A DNA stretch of 64,000 nucleotides from Chryseobacterium cucumeris (GCF_001593385.1 NZ_LUVZ01000001.1:1054001-1118000), one strand, 5' to 3'; positions 1 to 8,895 are shown, counted from the first letter of the stretch. The notes: generated by a model from the letters alone, not told the origin. Numbers and translations are program-made.

Positions 1-803
1 TTGAAAGATGTATTGTAACGCATTGCTACTTCTACAGGAATATCATCTCTTTCTCCTTCCATGAAGATTACATGTTCCATGATAGACTCACGGTTACCAT
101 CAATGTAAGCAACGAATTCTTTTAACCCACCTTCTGAATGGAAAACTTCCGAACGGAAAGATCCGTCTTCTAATTTCTCTCTTTCATCAGTTAATGTAAT
201 GGTAATTCCTTTGTTAAGGTAAGAAAGTTCTCTTAAACGGCTTGCTAATGTATCGTAATTGTAAATTAACTCTGTAAATATACTATCATCCGGCTGGAAA
301 AACTGCTTGGTTCCTCTTTTTTCGCTGTGACCAATCTCCTCAACACCTGTCTGGGCTTTTCCTCTTGAATAGATCTGCTGGTAAACATTTCCATCTCTGT
401 AAACAGTAGTGATCATCTCATTGGAAAGTGCATTCACACACGAAACCCCAACCCCGTGAAGACCTCCTGAAACCTTATAAGAGTCTTTGTCAAACTTACC
501 TCCGGCTCCAATTTTCGTCATTACAACTTCAAGGGCAGATTTCTGTTCTTTTTCGTGGAAATCAACCGGGATACCTCTACCGTTATCACTTACCTCAATT
601 CCGTTTCCTTCCTTGATGCTAACGAAGATCGTGTCGCAGTACCCTGCCAATGCCTCGTCAATAGAGTTATCTACTACTTCATAAACCAAGTGGTGAAGTC
701 CTCTGACTCCTACATCACCAATGTACATTGAAGGACGCATACGTACGTGCTCCATTCCTTCCAATGCCTGAATACTACTAGCTGTATATTGTTTTTGACT
801 CAT
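1..803 (-). CDS. gyrB: DNA gyrase subunit B, N-terminal part (runs off the window)
   Basis: ATP-driven subunit of type II topoisomerase gyrase, which introduces negative supercoils. Only the first 267 codons lie in the window; the 3' end is cut off by the window edge. The GHKL ATPase fold is clear: E42 and N46 in YEVVDNSIDEALAG, D73 in VSDNGRGIP, and the glycine-rich lid SGGLHGVGVS at about 112-121. Glu42, Asn46 and Asp73 fall at the same numbers as in E. coli GyrB, which supports the ATG at 803. ParE shares this N-terminus, but the overall sequence reads as GyrB. It is transcribed away from cydA, with 234 bp between the two starts. Confidence 0.92.
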   Translation of the reverse strand, partial: MSQKQYTASSIQALEGMEHVRMRPSMYIGDVGVRGLHHLVYEVVDNSIDEALAGYCDTIFVSIKEGNGIEVSDNGRGIPVDFHEKEQKSALEVVMTKIGAGGKFDKDSYKVSGGLHGVGVSCVNALSNEMITTVYRDGNVYQQIYSRGKAQTGVEEIGHSEKRGTKQFFQPDDSIFTELIYNYDTLASRLRELSYLNKGITITLTDEREKLEDGSFRSEVFHSEGGLKEFVAYIDGNRESIMEHVIFMEGERDDIPVEVAMRYNTSF

Positions 804-1037
804 ATTAAAAATTAAAAATCCTGCTGTATGCAAAGACTCACAAATATCGTGATTTTTTTCGAGGTATGAAAGTTAAAAAGTGTCAAAAAAATGTAGAGTT
901 TTCTTATTAAAAACATAAGAAAAAGGAAGCCAATAAAAGATTCAAAATTAAAAGGTATTGCTGAAATTGCAACTGTTGTAAATCATATTCAACATCAATA
1001 ATTTATGCTTAAATTTATTAACTGAAAAGTTGAAATT

Positions 1038-2381
1038 ATGGATGATTTTATAGCAGCACGCGCTCAGATGGCTCTCTCTCTGGGCTTTCATATCATATTC
1101 TCTTGTGTGGGTATGGTGATGCCTTTTTTGATGGCTTTTGCCCATTGGAAATACCTAAAGACCAATAATGAAGTATATAAAGGACTGACAAAAGCATGGA
1201 GCAAAGGGGTAGCTATCCTTTTTGCTACCGGAGCAGTTTCAGGAACCATGCTTTCCTTTGAACTTGGACTTCTATGGCCTGGATTTATGAAACATGCAGG
1301 TCCGATTTTCGGGATGCCGTTTTCTCTGGAAGGAACAGCCTTTTTCATTGAGGCTATTGCTATCGGTTTCTTTTTATATGGATGGGAAAGATTCAATAAA
1401 TGGTTTCACTGGTTCTGCGGATTTCTTGTAGGAGTAAGCGGGCTGGCTTCCGGAATTCTGGTGGTAGCAGCCAACTCATGGATGAATTCTCCCACCGGTT
1501 TTGATTATATTAACGGACAGTACCTTAATATAGATCCTATCAAAGCAATGTTCAATGATGCGTGGTTTCCGCAGGCTCTTCACATGACGGTCGCGGCATT
1601 TTGTGCAACAGGATTTGCCGTAGCTGGAGTACATGCCTTTATGATTATGCGAAAAAGAAATGTTGAATTTCATACCAAAGCTTTTAGAATTGCCGTAGGA
1701 TTTGCTTTGATTGGGGCATTCGGAGCACCTCTAAGCGGTGATGTTGCTGCAAAGTCGGTAGCAGAAAGACAGCCTATCAAACTGGCAGCTATGGAAGCTC
1801 ATTTTGAAACGGAAAAAGGGGCTTCATTTGTGATTGGAGGAATTCCTGATGAGGAAAAAGAAGAAGTGAAATATGCAGTGAAAATTCCGAAAGTTTTAAG
1901 TTTTCTGGTGAGCAATGATTTCAATTCTGAAGTAAAAGGTCTTAAGGATTTCCCTAGAGATGAATGGCCTCCGATTGCTGTGGTTCATTATGCTTTTCAA
2001 ATCATGATTTTCTTCGGAGTGATCATGATTGTTATTGGAGCTATTTATTTATATGCTTTCTTTTTCAAAAAAGAATGGCTGAATAAACACTGGCTATTGA
2101 AAACATTTTTAATAGCAACACCTTTTGGATATATTGCGTTGGAAGCCGGATGGACAGTAACGGAAGTAGGAAGACAGCCCTGGATTATTTATGGAATTAT
2201 GAGAACAGTTGACGCTGTAACTCCTATGCCGGGAATACAGTATTCATTCTATTTTTTCACGGCTATTTTTGTATCATTATCATTGATCCTTGTTTTCCTT
2301 TTAAAGAGACAGATTCAAATGGTACCGAAACTTTACGATCCTACCGATGCTCAGTTTAACGATAAAAACAAAAAATCATGA
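1038..2381 (+). CDS. cydA: Cytochrome bd-type quinol oxidase subunit I
   Basis: Haem-bearing subunit of cytochrome bd oxidase, which oxidises quinol and reduces O2 to water in the inner membrane with high oxygen affinity. The 447-residue protein has about nine membrane segments. Recognisable residues: H18 (haem b595/d ligand), E98 and E106, H182 and probably M323 (haem b558), and the family signature GRQPW at 378-382. The quinol-binding loop starts with QPIKLAAMEAHFET (245-258) and is short, so the protein is shorter than the 522-residue E. coli CydA; this is the short Q-loop type common outside proteobacteria. The stop overlaps the cydB start by ATGA, so the two are translationally coupled. 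Confidence 0.96.
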   Translation: MDDFIAARAQMALSLGFHIIFSCVGMVMPFLMAFAHWKYLKTNNEVYKGLTKAWSKGVAILFATGAVSGTMLSFELGLLWPGFMKHAGPIFGMPFSLEGTAFFIEAIAIGFFLYGWERFNKWFHWFCGFLVGVSGLASGILVVAANSWMNSPTGFDYINGQYLNIDPIKAMFNDAWFPQALHMTVAAFCATGFAVAGVHAFMIMRKRNVEFHTKAFRIAVGFALIGAFGAPLSGDVAAKSVAERQPIKLAAMEAHFETEKGASFVIGGIPDEEKEEVKYAVKIPKVLSFLVSNDFNSEVKGLKDFPRDEWPPIAVVHYAFQIMIFFGVIMIVIGAIYLYAFFFKKEWLNKHWLLKTFLIATPFGYIALEAGWTVTEVGRQPWIIYGIMRTVDAVTPMPGIQYSFYFFTAIFVSLSLILVFLLKRQIQMVPKLYDPTDAQFNDKNKKS

Positions 2382-3382
2382 TTTACATTGTAATAGGTTT
2401 TCTCTGGCTATCCATCTGTCTTTATATTATTCTGGGCGGAGCTGACTTTGGAGCAGGTATTGTAGAAATGTTCACCAATAAAAAAGCCCGTCATAAAACC
2501 CATGAGATTATGTATGAATCTATTGCTCCTGTCTGGGAAGCCAATCACATGTGGCTGATTATTGCCATCGTTATCCTTTTTGTTGGCTTTCCGGAGATTT
2601 ATACCACTATGTCTACTTATCTTCACATTCCTTTAGTGTTAATGCTTTTGGGAATTATTGCAAGAGGAACAGCCTTTACTTTCAGACATTATGATGCTGT
2701 AAAGGATAACTGGCAGGTTTTATATACCCAGATTTTCTATTATGCGAGTCTTTTAACTCCTTTCTTTTTGGGATTAATTGCTGCTGCTACGGTTTCACAT
2801 TCTATCAATCCTGATGCTGTAGGTTTTCTGGATTTGTATGTATTCAGCTGGCTGAACTGGTTTGGGGTTTCTGTGGGCTTATTTACGGTAGCCCTTTGTG
2901 CTTATCTTGCTTCTATATTTTCATTAAGAGAAACACGTGATAAGGCCGATCTTTTGTTAATGATCAGAAAATCCAAGCAGACCATGATCTTTGTTGTGGT
3001 CACAGGAATATTGGTATTCGTAACTGCTTATATTTCAGATATTCCCCTTTTGATGTGGGTATTTTCAAAGCCTTTGGGGATTATGGCGATTGCTTTTGCC
3101 ACCATTGCCTTGTTGCTTATTCTAAGAGCGATGAACCGTCAGAAGCTGCTTCCTGTACGTGCTTTGGCAGGATTCCAGATGGTGATGATTTTAGTAGCGG
3201 CAACGTATCAGCATAATCCGGATATTATTTTATTAGGAAACGGACAGCATCTTTCATTACTGGAACATATGGCTCCTGAAAAAACTATCGCCGCATTGGG
3301 ATGGGCATTGATGCTGGGCTCATTGTTTATTCTTCCTTTCTTATTTTATCTGATGGCTTCTTTCAGCAAGTTGAGAAAATAG
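2378..3382 (+). CDS. cydB: Cytochrome bd-type quinol oxidase subunit II
   Basis: Second integral membrane subunit of cytochrome bd oxidase, needed for assembly of the haem b595/d site in CydA. At 334 residues it has eight or so hydrophobic helices. The N-terminus carries the family hallmarks GGADFGAGI (about 20-28) and PVWEANHMWLI (about 51-61). The start overlaps the cydA stop (ATGA). No small CydX-like subunit was seen after it; the next gene, 5 bp downstream, encodes an unrelated soluble DfsB/ClbS-like protein. Confidence 0.96.
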   Translation: MIYIVIGFLWLSICLYIILGGADFGAGIVEMFTNKKARHKTHEIMYESIAPVWEANHMWLIIAIVILFVGFPEIYTTMSTYLHIPLVLMLLGIIARGTAFTFRHYDAVKDNWQVLYTQIFYYASLLTPFFLGLIAAATVSHSINPDAVGFLDLYVFSWLNWFGVSVGLFTVALCAYLASIFSLRETRDKADLLLMIRKSKQTMIFVVVTGILVFVTAYISDIPLLMWVFSKPLGIMAIAFATIALLLILRAMNRQKLLPVRALAGFQMVMILVAATYQHNPDIILLGNGQHLSLLEHMAPEKTIAALGWALMLGSLFILPFLFYLMASFSKLRK

Positions 3383-3387
3383 TAAGT

Positions 3388-3903
3388 ATGCAGACTTATA
3401 AAGACAAAACACAACTCATTGAAGAGCTAAAGAAAAGATATCTGCTCTATGATCAGGAATTTAATGATATAAAAGAAGAGGAAAAAGATCTTAGGCAGCC
3501 GGGAGTTGATAAAACTCCATCACAAAATATTTCCTATCAATTGGGTTGGACTCACCTGCTTTTACAGTGGGAATCTGATGAAAGCAAAGGAATTGAAGTG
3601 AAAACTCCCACTCCTGAATACAAATGGAATAACCTGGGAGGATTGTACCAGTCTTTTTATCATGAATACGGTTCTTATAGTTTACAACAGCAAAGAGACT
3701 TGCTGAGAAATCAAGTTGATAAAATTATCACTTGGATAGAAAATCTTGACGATGAAACACTATTCACTCCGGAACAGAGAAAATGGGCAACTACTCCCGC
3801 CCAGTGGCCGGTTTGGAAGTGGATTCATATCAATACCGTGGCTCCGTTTAAAAACTTCAGGGCACAGCTCCGGAAATGGAAAAAAGAAAAAGGTACAGCA
3901 TAG
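3388..3903 (+). CDS. ClbS/DfsB-family four-helix bundle protein
   Basis: Soluble 171-residue protein resembling the DfsB/ClbS family (formerly DUF1706), whose members include ClbS, a colibactin self-resistance hydrolase; the role of most others is unknown. Supporting sequence: the N-terminal KTQLIEELKKRYLLYDQEF helix, the GWTHLLLQWE segment, and the C-terminal WPVWKWIHINTVAPFKNFRAQLRKW, typical of the family's last helix. I chose ATG 3388, just after the cydB stop, rather than an upstream in-frame ATG at 3301 inside cydB, because the N-terminus then starts at the conserved helix. It is probably co-transcribed with cydAB; a functional link to the oxidase is not evident. Confidence 0.75.
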   Translation: MQTYKDKTQLIEELKKRYLLYDQEFNDIKEEEKDLRQPGVDKTPSQNISYQLGWTHLLLQWESDESKGIEVKTPTPEYKWNNLGGLYQSFYHEYGSYSLQQQRDLLRNQVDKIITWIENLDDETLFTPEQRKWATTPAQWPVWKWIHINTVAPFKNFRAQLRKWKKEKGTA

Positions 3904-3918
3904 CACTGTACCTTTTTT
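3887..3918. terminator. Bidirectional intrinsic terminator after the cydAB unit and lysS
   Basis: AAAGGTACAG pairs with CTGTACCTTT around a 7-nt loop and is followed by a T run on the plus strand; on the minus strand the reverse complement also runs into T-rich sequence. The hairpin includes the stop codon of the DfsB-like gene and sits between convergent genes. Confidence 0.8.
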
Positions 3919-3939
3919 ATTTATGTTTTCTGAGAAATC

Positions 3940-5637
3940 TTAAGACAGTTTCATCAAAAGATTTTCGTCAATTTTCTCTACTTTCACAATATTGTTTTTT
4001 GTCAAAGTCTTGGAAGCTTTATCCCATTTTTTACCGGATAACTGGCTTCTTTCTTTTACTTCAGCCAAAGCCATTGGCTCTTCCTGAGAATTAAGGATTT
4101 CAAGGATTACTTTTTCATCCTCGCCCAGTTCAATTTGTGGGACTGCTTTTTCAGGTCTCATCTGAGGGAAGAATAATACTTCCTGGATAGAGGCATTATT
4201 CGTTAAGAACATGATTAATCTGTCCATACCGATTCCTAATCCTGAAGTTGGCGGCATACCGTATTCCAGCGCTCTTAAGAAGTCCTGATCGATAAACATC
4301 GCTTCATCATCTCCTCTTTCAGATAACGCCATCTGAGCTTCAAAACGCTCTCTCTGATCGATCGGATCATTAAGCTCTGAGTAAGCGTTAGCGATTTCTT
4401 TACCGCATACCATTAATTCAAAACGCTCTGTTAAGCCTTCTTTGCTTCTGTGTTTCTTTGTCAGTGGAGACATTTCAATCGGATAATCCGTAATGAAAGT
4501 CGGCTGGATGAAGTTTCCTTCACATTTTTCACCGAAGATCTCATCGATTAATTTTCCTTTACCCATCGTCTCATTTACTTCGATACCGATAGACTTGGCA
4601 AAATCGTATAATTCCTTCTCAGTTTTTCCAGTGATATCGAACCCTGTAAATTTCAGGATTGCTTCTGTCATGGAAACTCTTGGATAAGGAGCTTTGAAAT
4701 CTACTTCATGTTCCCCAAAGGTAGCTTTTGTAGTTCCGTTTACCTGGATAGCACAGAATTCCAGTAATTTCTCAGTGAAATCCATCATCCAGTTGTAATC
4801 TTTGTAAGCTACATAGATTTCCATAGCGGTAAACTCAGGGTTGTGAGTTCTGTCCATTCCTTCATTTCTGAAGTTTTTAGAGAACTCGTATACTCCGTCA
4901 AAACCACCTACGATCAGTCTTTTCAGATATAATTCGTTGGCAATTCTTAAATATAATGGAATATCTAATGCATTGTGATGCGTGATAAACGGTTTTGCTG
5001 CAGCTCCACCAGGAATTGACTGTAGGATTGGTGTTTCCACTTCAAAATATCCTGCATCATTAAAGAATGTTCTCATGGCATTGAACAATTTTGTTCTCTT
5101 CACGAAAATTTCTTTTACCTGTGGGTTTACCATTAAATCTACATAACGCTGTCTGTATCTTAATTCAGGATCTGTAAAACCATCGTGTACTACTCCGTTT
5201 TCATCAGTTTTAGCCTGAGGCAGCGGACGTAAAGCTTTTGTAAGAAGCGTAAAGTTTTTCACTAAAACCGTCTTCTCTCCTACCTGAGTGGTAAACAATT
5301 CACCCTCAATACCGATAATATCACCTATATCCAGAAGGTGTTTGTATACTTCATTATAAAGTTCTTTATCTTCACCCGGACAGATCTCGTCTCTGTTGAA
5401 ATAAACCTGGATTTTTCCTTTAGAATCCTGCAATTCTGCAAAAGAAGCTTTTCCTTGAATTCTGCGGGACATCAATCTACCAGCGATCTTCACCTGTTTA
5501 CTTTCAGAAAAATCCTGTTTTATAGATTCTGTAGTATCTGTAATTATATACTCATCCGCAGGGAACGCATTAATCCCCATTTCAGTAAGCTTATTCAGCT
5601 TTTCTCTTCTAATGATTTCTTGTTCTGATAATTGCAT
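3940..5637 (-). CDS. lysS: Lysyl-tRNA synthetase, class II
   Basis: Charges tRNA-Lys with lysine in the cytoplasm. The 565-residue protein has an N-terminal OB-fold anticodon-binding domain (about 45-150) and a class II catalytic core. Motif 2 is visible in the region with KNFRNEGMDRTHNPEF and motif 3 as GLGIGMDRLIMF. Compared with the roughly 505-residue E. coli enzyme there is a C-terminal extension of about 65 residues after the motif-3 region, rich in Glu and Lys and ending DENLLMKLS, resembling a small winged-helix-like domain. The ATG at 5637 gives a normal N-terminus (MQLSEQEIIRREKLNKL). Confidence 0.96.
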   Translation of the reverse strand: MQLSEQEIIRREKLNKLTEMGINAFPADEYIITDTTESIKQDFSESKQVKIAGRLMSRRIQGKASFAELQDSKGKIQVYFNRDEICPGEDKELYNEVYKHLLDIGDIIGIEGELFTTQVGEKTVLVKNFTLLTKALRPLPQAKTDENGVVHDGFTDPELRYRQRYVDLMVNPQVKEIFVKRTKLFNAMRTFFNDAGYFEVETPILQSIPGGAAAKPFITHHNALDIPLYLRIANELYLKRLIVGGFDGVYEFSKNFRNEGMDRTHNPEFTAMEIYVAYKDYNWMMDFTEKLLEFCAIQVNGTTKATFGEHEVDFKAPYPRVSMTEAILKFTGFDITGKTEKELYDFAKSIGIEVNETMGKGKLIDEIFGEKCEGNFIQPTFITDYPIEMSPLTKKHRSKEGLTERFELMVCGKEIANAYSELNDPIDQRERFEAQMALSERGDDEAMFIDQDFLRALEYGMPPTSGLGIGMDRLIMFLTNNASIQEVLFFPQMRPEKAVPQIELGEDEKVILEILNSQEEPMALAEVKERSQLSGKKWDKASKTLTKNNIVKVEKIDENLLMKLS

Positions 5638-5810
5638 TTCTTATTTTTCTAAAAGCGTACAAATTTAGGCATTTTTGACATGACCGTCAATGGCTTTTTT
5701 AAGAAATTTTAAAAAGTGGTAAAGATGCGGGGTATTGGGGTTCGGGATACGTGTTTAGAGATCAAAGATTTGAATGATTGTGCATAACATTAAACTTTGA
5801 ACTTTGAATT

Positions 5811-6740
5811 TTAAACCAACCAGATTTTTCTGTCTTTTTGAGGAATAAACGTCCACGCCAGCATTCTGCTTACTTTTTGTCCCTGAGCCATATCGATGGT
5901 TTTTACCTCTACAGCATTTACTTTCTTTAAAAGATTGTTGAGTTTATTGAGATTGTCTTTTTTGGAAACCAGACATGTAAACCAAAGAATCTGTGATGAA
6001 AACAATGTACTTTCATTGATCATTTTAGTAATAAAAGCAAGTTCCCCACCTTCACACCAAAGTTCCGACTGCTGTCCACTAAAGTTAAGAAGAGGTTTCG
6101 TTTTTTTTGATTTACTAAGATTTTTTGTTTTTCTGATATTCCCTTTCATGGCAGATTCTTCAGAATCATGAAAAGGAGGATTACACATGGTAAAAGTAAA
6201 TCTGTCTTCCGGACAAATGATATTGGTAAAGATATAATCAGCATCAGGCTGGCTTTTTAACTGAATAACAGAAGAAAGATCTTCATTTTGATCCAGAATG
6301 TGTTGAGCATTTTTCAAAGAATCCTGATTGATATCCGTTCCCAGCATTGTCCAGCCGTAAGATCTGTGGCTAATTAAAGGATACACAAGATTAGCTCCTG
6401 CTCCTATATCCAGACCTTTTACAGAATTTCCTGTCGGGATTTTATTAAGTTGTTCACTTAATAAATCAGCAATATAATGGACGTAATCTGCTCTTCCCGG
6501 GATGGGTGGACAAAGATTGGTATCAGGAATATCCCAGCCTTTAATGTTGTAGAAATGTAAGAGTAAGGCTTTATTGAGCAGTTTAACTGCTTGAGGAATG
6601 CTGAAATTAATGGTTACCGTCTGATAAGCATTCACGAAAACATAGTGTTTCAGTTCCGGCACACAAGAAATAAGCTGATCAAAATCATAGGGATTACGAT
6701 GCAGATTTCTTGTGTGCAGACTGGATTTTTCAGCGGACAT
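5811..6740 (-). CDS. rlmF: 23S rRNA (adenine(1618)-N(6))-methyltransferase
   Basis: SAM-dependent enzyme that methylates A1618 of 23S rRNA. The 309 residues match the RlmF (YbiN) family: N-terminal LHTRNLHRNPYDFDQLI, the SAM-binding segment GLDIGAGANLVYPLI, and the N6-adenine methyltransferase catalytic motif NPPF in TMCNPPFHDSEESA. It starts 3 bp past the stop of the downstream cytochrome gene's neighbour in the same direction, so it lies 3' of neither a clear operon partner nor a terminator. Family assignment is firm; the exact target base is inferred from the family. Confidence 0.92.
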   Translation of the reverse strand: MSAEKSSLHTRNLHRNPYDFDQLISCVPELKHYVFVNAYQTVTINFSIPQAVKLLNKALLLHFYNIKGWDIPDTNLCPPIPGRADYVHYIADLLSEQLNKIPTGNSVKGLDIGAGANLVYPLISHRSYGWTMLGTDINQDSLKNAQHILDQNEDLSSVIQLKSQPDADYIFTNIICPEDRFTFTMCNPPFHDSEESAMKGNIRKTKNLSKSKKTKPLLNFSGQQSELWCEGGELAFITKMINESTLFSSQILWFTCLVSKKDNLNKLNNLLKKVNAVEVKTIDMAQGQKVSRMLAWTFIPQKDRKIWLV

Positions 6741-6743
6741 ATT

Positions 6744-7118
6744 TTATTTCTTCTGACTTAAAATATATTCCACCATTTTTTTGGCATCTTCTTTAGATAC
6801 CTGTGGATGGGCGGCCATAGGCACACTTCCCCATACTCCACTTCCTCCTTCTATAATTTTGGAAGCCAGCAATTCCGTATCCTTTTCAGTATACTTTCCT
6901 GCAATTTCCTTATAAGAAGGTCCTATCATTCTCTCATTAACAGAGTGACATCCTGAACAGTCCAATGTTTCGATGATCTGATCACCTGAAAGTTTAGATT
7001 GAACGGGTTCTGAAACAACGGCCGTTTCAGAAGAAGACGCTACTTCTGCTGTATTTTCTTTTTTAGAACAGGAAATGATCATGAGACCTAAAGTTCCTGC
7101 TAAAAGTATTTTTTTCAT
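6744..7118 (-). CDS. Small c-type cytochrome lipoprotein
   Basis: A 124-residue periplasmic electron carrier. The N-terminus MKKILLAGTLGLMIISC is a lipoprotein signal with Cys17 as the lipidated residue, followed by an Ala/Ser-rich linker. One haem-binding motif CSGCH lies near residue 55, and a late Met in SVPMAAHPQVS is a likely axial ligand, as in cytochrome c-551/c552 type proteins. Its start codon overlaps the stop of the upstream small lipoprotein by one base (TAATG), so translation is probably coupled. Confidence 0.88.
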   Translation of the reverse strand: MKKILLAGTLGLMIISCSKKENTAEVASSSETAVVSEPVQSKLSGDQIIETLDCSGCHSVNERMIGPSYKEIAGKYTEKDTELLASKIIEGGSGVWGSVPMAAHPQVSKEDAKKMVEYILSQKK

Positions 7119-7333
7119 TATTTCTTCGCTGTAGAATCTGTTTTAGCAGCTTCAGGCGCAGCAACAGCCGGAGTTGCAGCAGCTGGTGCAGCACTTTTAG
7201 CCGTAGAATCAACAGTAGCTACTTCTGGCTCTGGAAGCATTGTGTTTGTGTCCTGTAAAGAGTGATCTACTTTTTTAGAACAGCTTGCTAATAATAAACC
7301 TCCGATAAATGCGATTGCTAATACTTTTTTCAT
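7118..7333 (-). CDS. Small Ala/Pro-rich lipoprotein
   Basis: A 71-residue protein with a lipoprotein signal (MKKVLAIAFIGGLLLASCSKK, Cys18) and a low-complexity mature part rich in Ala, Pro, Val and Thr with repeated DSTAK motifs. No enzymatic domain. It immediately precedes and overlaps the cytochrome c lipoprotein gene by one base and is probably co-transcribed with it; a role as a tether or spacer is only a guess. Confidence 0.75.
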   Translation of the reverse strand: MKKVLAIAFIGGLLLASCSKKVDHSLQDTNTMLPEPEVATVDSTAKSAAPAAATPAVAAPEAAKTDSTAKK

Positions 7334-7479
7334 TTTTTTCTAATTTGGAAGCAAAAATATAAAAAATAACCTTTTAAACTTATGACAAATGTTTTCTTTG
7401 AGAAATATTTTTGGGATCGGAGTTTTAATTTAACAATAAAAAAATAATTCAATACATAGGGAGATTTAAAATAGGTTAT

Positions 7480-7487
7480 TATTTTTG
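7480..7487 (+). promoter_or_regulatory. Candidate -7 promoter element for the cupin lipoprotein gene
   Basis: TATTTTTG matches the Bacteroidota -7 consensus TAnnTTTG and lies 37 bp before the ATG at 7525. No good -33 TTG was found 19 bp upstream. Confidence 0.5.
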
Positions 7488-7524
7488 TATATCGGATAAT
7501 CCGAGCCAAAACCAAAATATAAAT

Positions 7525-7986
7525 ATGAAGCTTATGACCAAAAAAAAATTGTTGGCTACAACTTTCTTTGTTGTATCCTCATCCCTCTTCCTTTCGTGTG
7601 ACAATTCATCTAACGAACCACAATCAGAATATTCTGATAAAATTGAATCGGTGACACTTTTAAAAACAACCAAATCATGGGATGGAACGGTATATCCGGC
7701 CTATCCTACCACACAGCCGGAAATCACAGTTCTTAAAATTGCCGTACCTCCGAATTCTGCATTGAGTTGGCATAAACATCCTGTGATCAATGCAGCTTAT
7801 GTAGAAAAAGGTGAAATTCAGATTGAAAGAAAAGAGGATGGAAAAACGCAATGGATAAGAAAAGGTCAGGTGCTTCCTGAAATGGTTAATACCGGCCACA
7901 GAGGTAAAACCGGAGACCTCGGAGCAACGCTGATTGTTTTTTACAGCGGAACTCCTGACATTCCTTTATCTGAACCGGTACAATAA
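7525..7986 (+). CDS. Cupin-domain lipoprotein
   Basis: Exported 153-residue protein. The signal (KKKLLATTFFVVSSSLFLSC) ends in a lipobox with Cys25. The mature part is a single cupin barrel: AVPPNSALSWHKHP supplies the HxH metal ligands of motif 1 together with the downstream Glu in YVEKGEIQI, and the second half ends GHRGKTGDLGATLIVFY. It could bind a small ligand or metal; the substrate cannot be told. ATG 7534 is an equally good start three codons in. It stands alone between divergent and distant neighbours. Confidence 0.8.
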   Translation: MKLMTKKKLLATTFFVVSSSLFLSCDNSSNEPQSEYSDKIESVTLLKTTKSWDGTVYPAYPTTQPEITVLKIAVPPNSALSWHKHPVINAAYVEKGEIQIERKEDGKTQWIRKGQVLPEMVNTGHRGKTGDLGATLIVFYSGTPDIPLSEPVQ

Positions 7987-7993
7987 ATATTTC

Positions 7994-8145
7994 AAACGCT
8001 ATGTTCGCAAAGTAATTATCATCAAACTCTATTTTGGGTTCACAAGGGCACTTCATTTAACTAATGATATTGTATTTTACTGAGTGTAACGCCGTTGCGA
8101 ACGTTTTATAGTTATTTTAATAACATCTTTGCGAACATAGCGTTT
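7994..8145. repeat. Intergenic element bounded by a perfect 19-bp inverted repeat
   Basis: AAACGCTATGTTCGCAAAG at 7994-8012 is the exact reverse complement of the sequence at 8127-8145. The 114 bp between contain a further partial copy (TTGCGAACG near 8094). No coding potential. It looks like a miniature palindromic element or dispersed intergenic repeat rather than a terminator. Confidence 0.7.
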
Positions 8146-8177
8146 AAATAAAAGATTATTATAGTTATCTTTAATCC

Positions 8178-8819
8178 ATGGTTTTAATTTCAAAAATTCT
8201 GTTTTTCACCAGTCATCATGGTTTTTATACTGTGGTTCTGTTGCTGGTATTCTTTGTAGGGCTTTCGTATATGACCAAAAAAACCTGGCTTTTAATACCT
8301 ATCATTCCACTGGCTATATTAAATGGTTTTGGCGGACAGTTTTTAAACGCATGGTTTTTAAATAAATATGGAGTGGAAAGCACAGCTATCATCACGTCTG
8401 ATGTAGAAACCAATTCTACCCTGAATGATATGTACATCCACGATTATGAGGCTATTGTGAAGAAACAGGACGGAAAATATACCACTACTTTTTTCTCCAC
8501 TACTACTGCAGCGATTTATCCCATCCGAAATTCAATCAGAATACCTGGTGACAAGGATATACCCGTAAAATACATCCCGGGATATGAAAAAAACATTGTT
8601 ATCCTTTATGACCAATCCAGGGAAAGAAAAATTGTATTACAAAATGAAAAACTGGCTCCTGTGAATTCTGCAAAAACCAAGTATGAAGCAGACAAAACGA
8701 ATAAGGAATTCATTGAGGAGTATATTGCTACATTGGAAAACTACGTAAAATACTACAATGATGAAGCTTATAAAGAAAAAATCAAGGAATTAAAACAAGA
8801 GCTCAAGCAGCTTAAATAA
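8178..8819 (+). CDS. Membrane-anchored protein of unknown function
   Basis: A 213-residue protein not assigned to a family. Two hydrophobic helices at about 16-35 and 38-60 form an N-terminal membrane hairpin. They are followed by a soluble beta-rich segment (about 65-155) that recalls DUF3592-type domains, and an acidic/basic helical tail (about 160-213) ending KIKELKQELKQLK that may form a coiled coil. It stands alone downstream of the inverted-repeat element. Function unknown. Confidence 0.7.
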   Translation: MVLISKILFFTSHHGFYTVVLLLVFFVGLSYMTKKTWLLIPIIPLAILNGFGGQFLNAWFLNKYGVESTAIITSDVETNSTLNDMYIHDYEAIVKKQDGKYTTTFFSTTTAAIYPIRNSIRIPGDKDIPVKYIPGYEKNIVILYDQSRERKIVLQNEKLAPVNSAKTKYEADKTNKEFIEEYIATLENYVKYYNDEAYKEKIKELKQELKQLK

Positions 8820-8883
8820 AGGATTTTTATATTAAATTTTAGTATTTTCTGATATTTTTTAGTTTTTTTATTAAAAAAATTTC

Positions 8884-8891
8884 TACATTTG
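8884..8891 (+). promoter_or_regulatory. -7 promoter element of the trp operon
   Basis: TACATTTG fits the Bacteroidota consensus TAnnTTTG exactly. It ends 4 nt before the first ATG of the leader ORF, so the transcript would start at or next to that ATG. The -33 region is T-rich without a clear TTG at the usual spacing. Confidence 0.6.
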
Positions 8892-8895
8892 TCCC

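Noticed and set aside
3301..3387. Upstream in-frame ATG for the DfsB-like gene
   Set aside because: Lies inside cydB and adds 29 residues that do not fit the family; the ATG at 3388 begins at the conserved helix.
5780..5812. Tandem AACTTTGAACTTTGAA words between lysS and rlmF
   Set aside because: Short low-complexity repetition; too little structure to claim a functional element.
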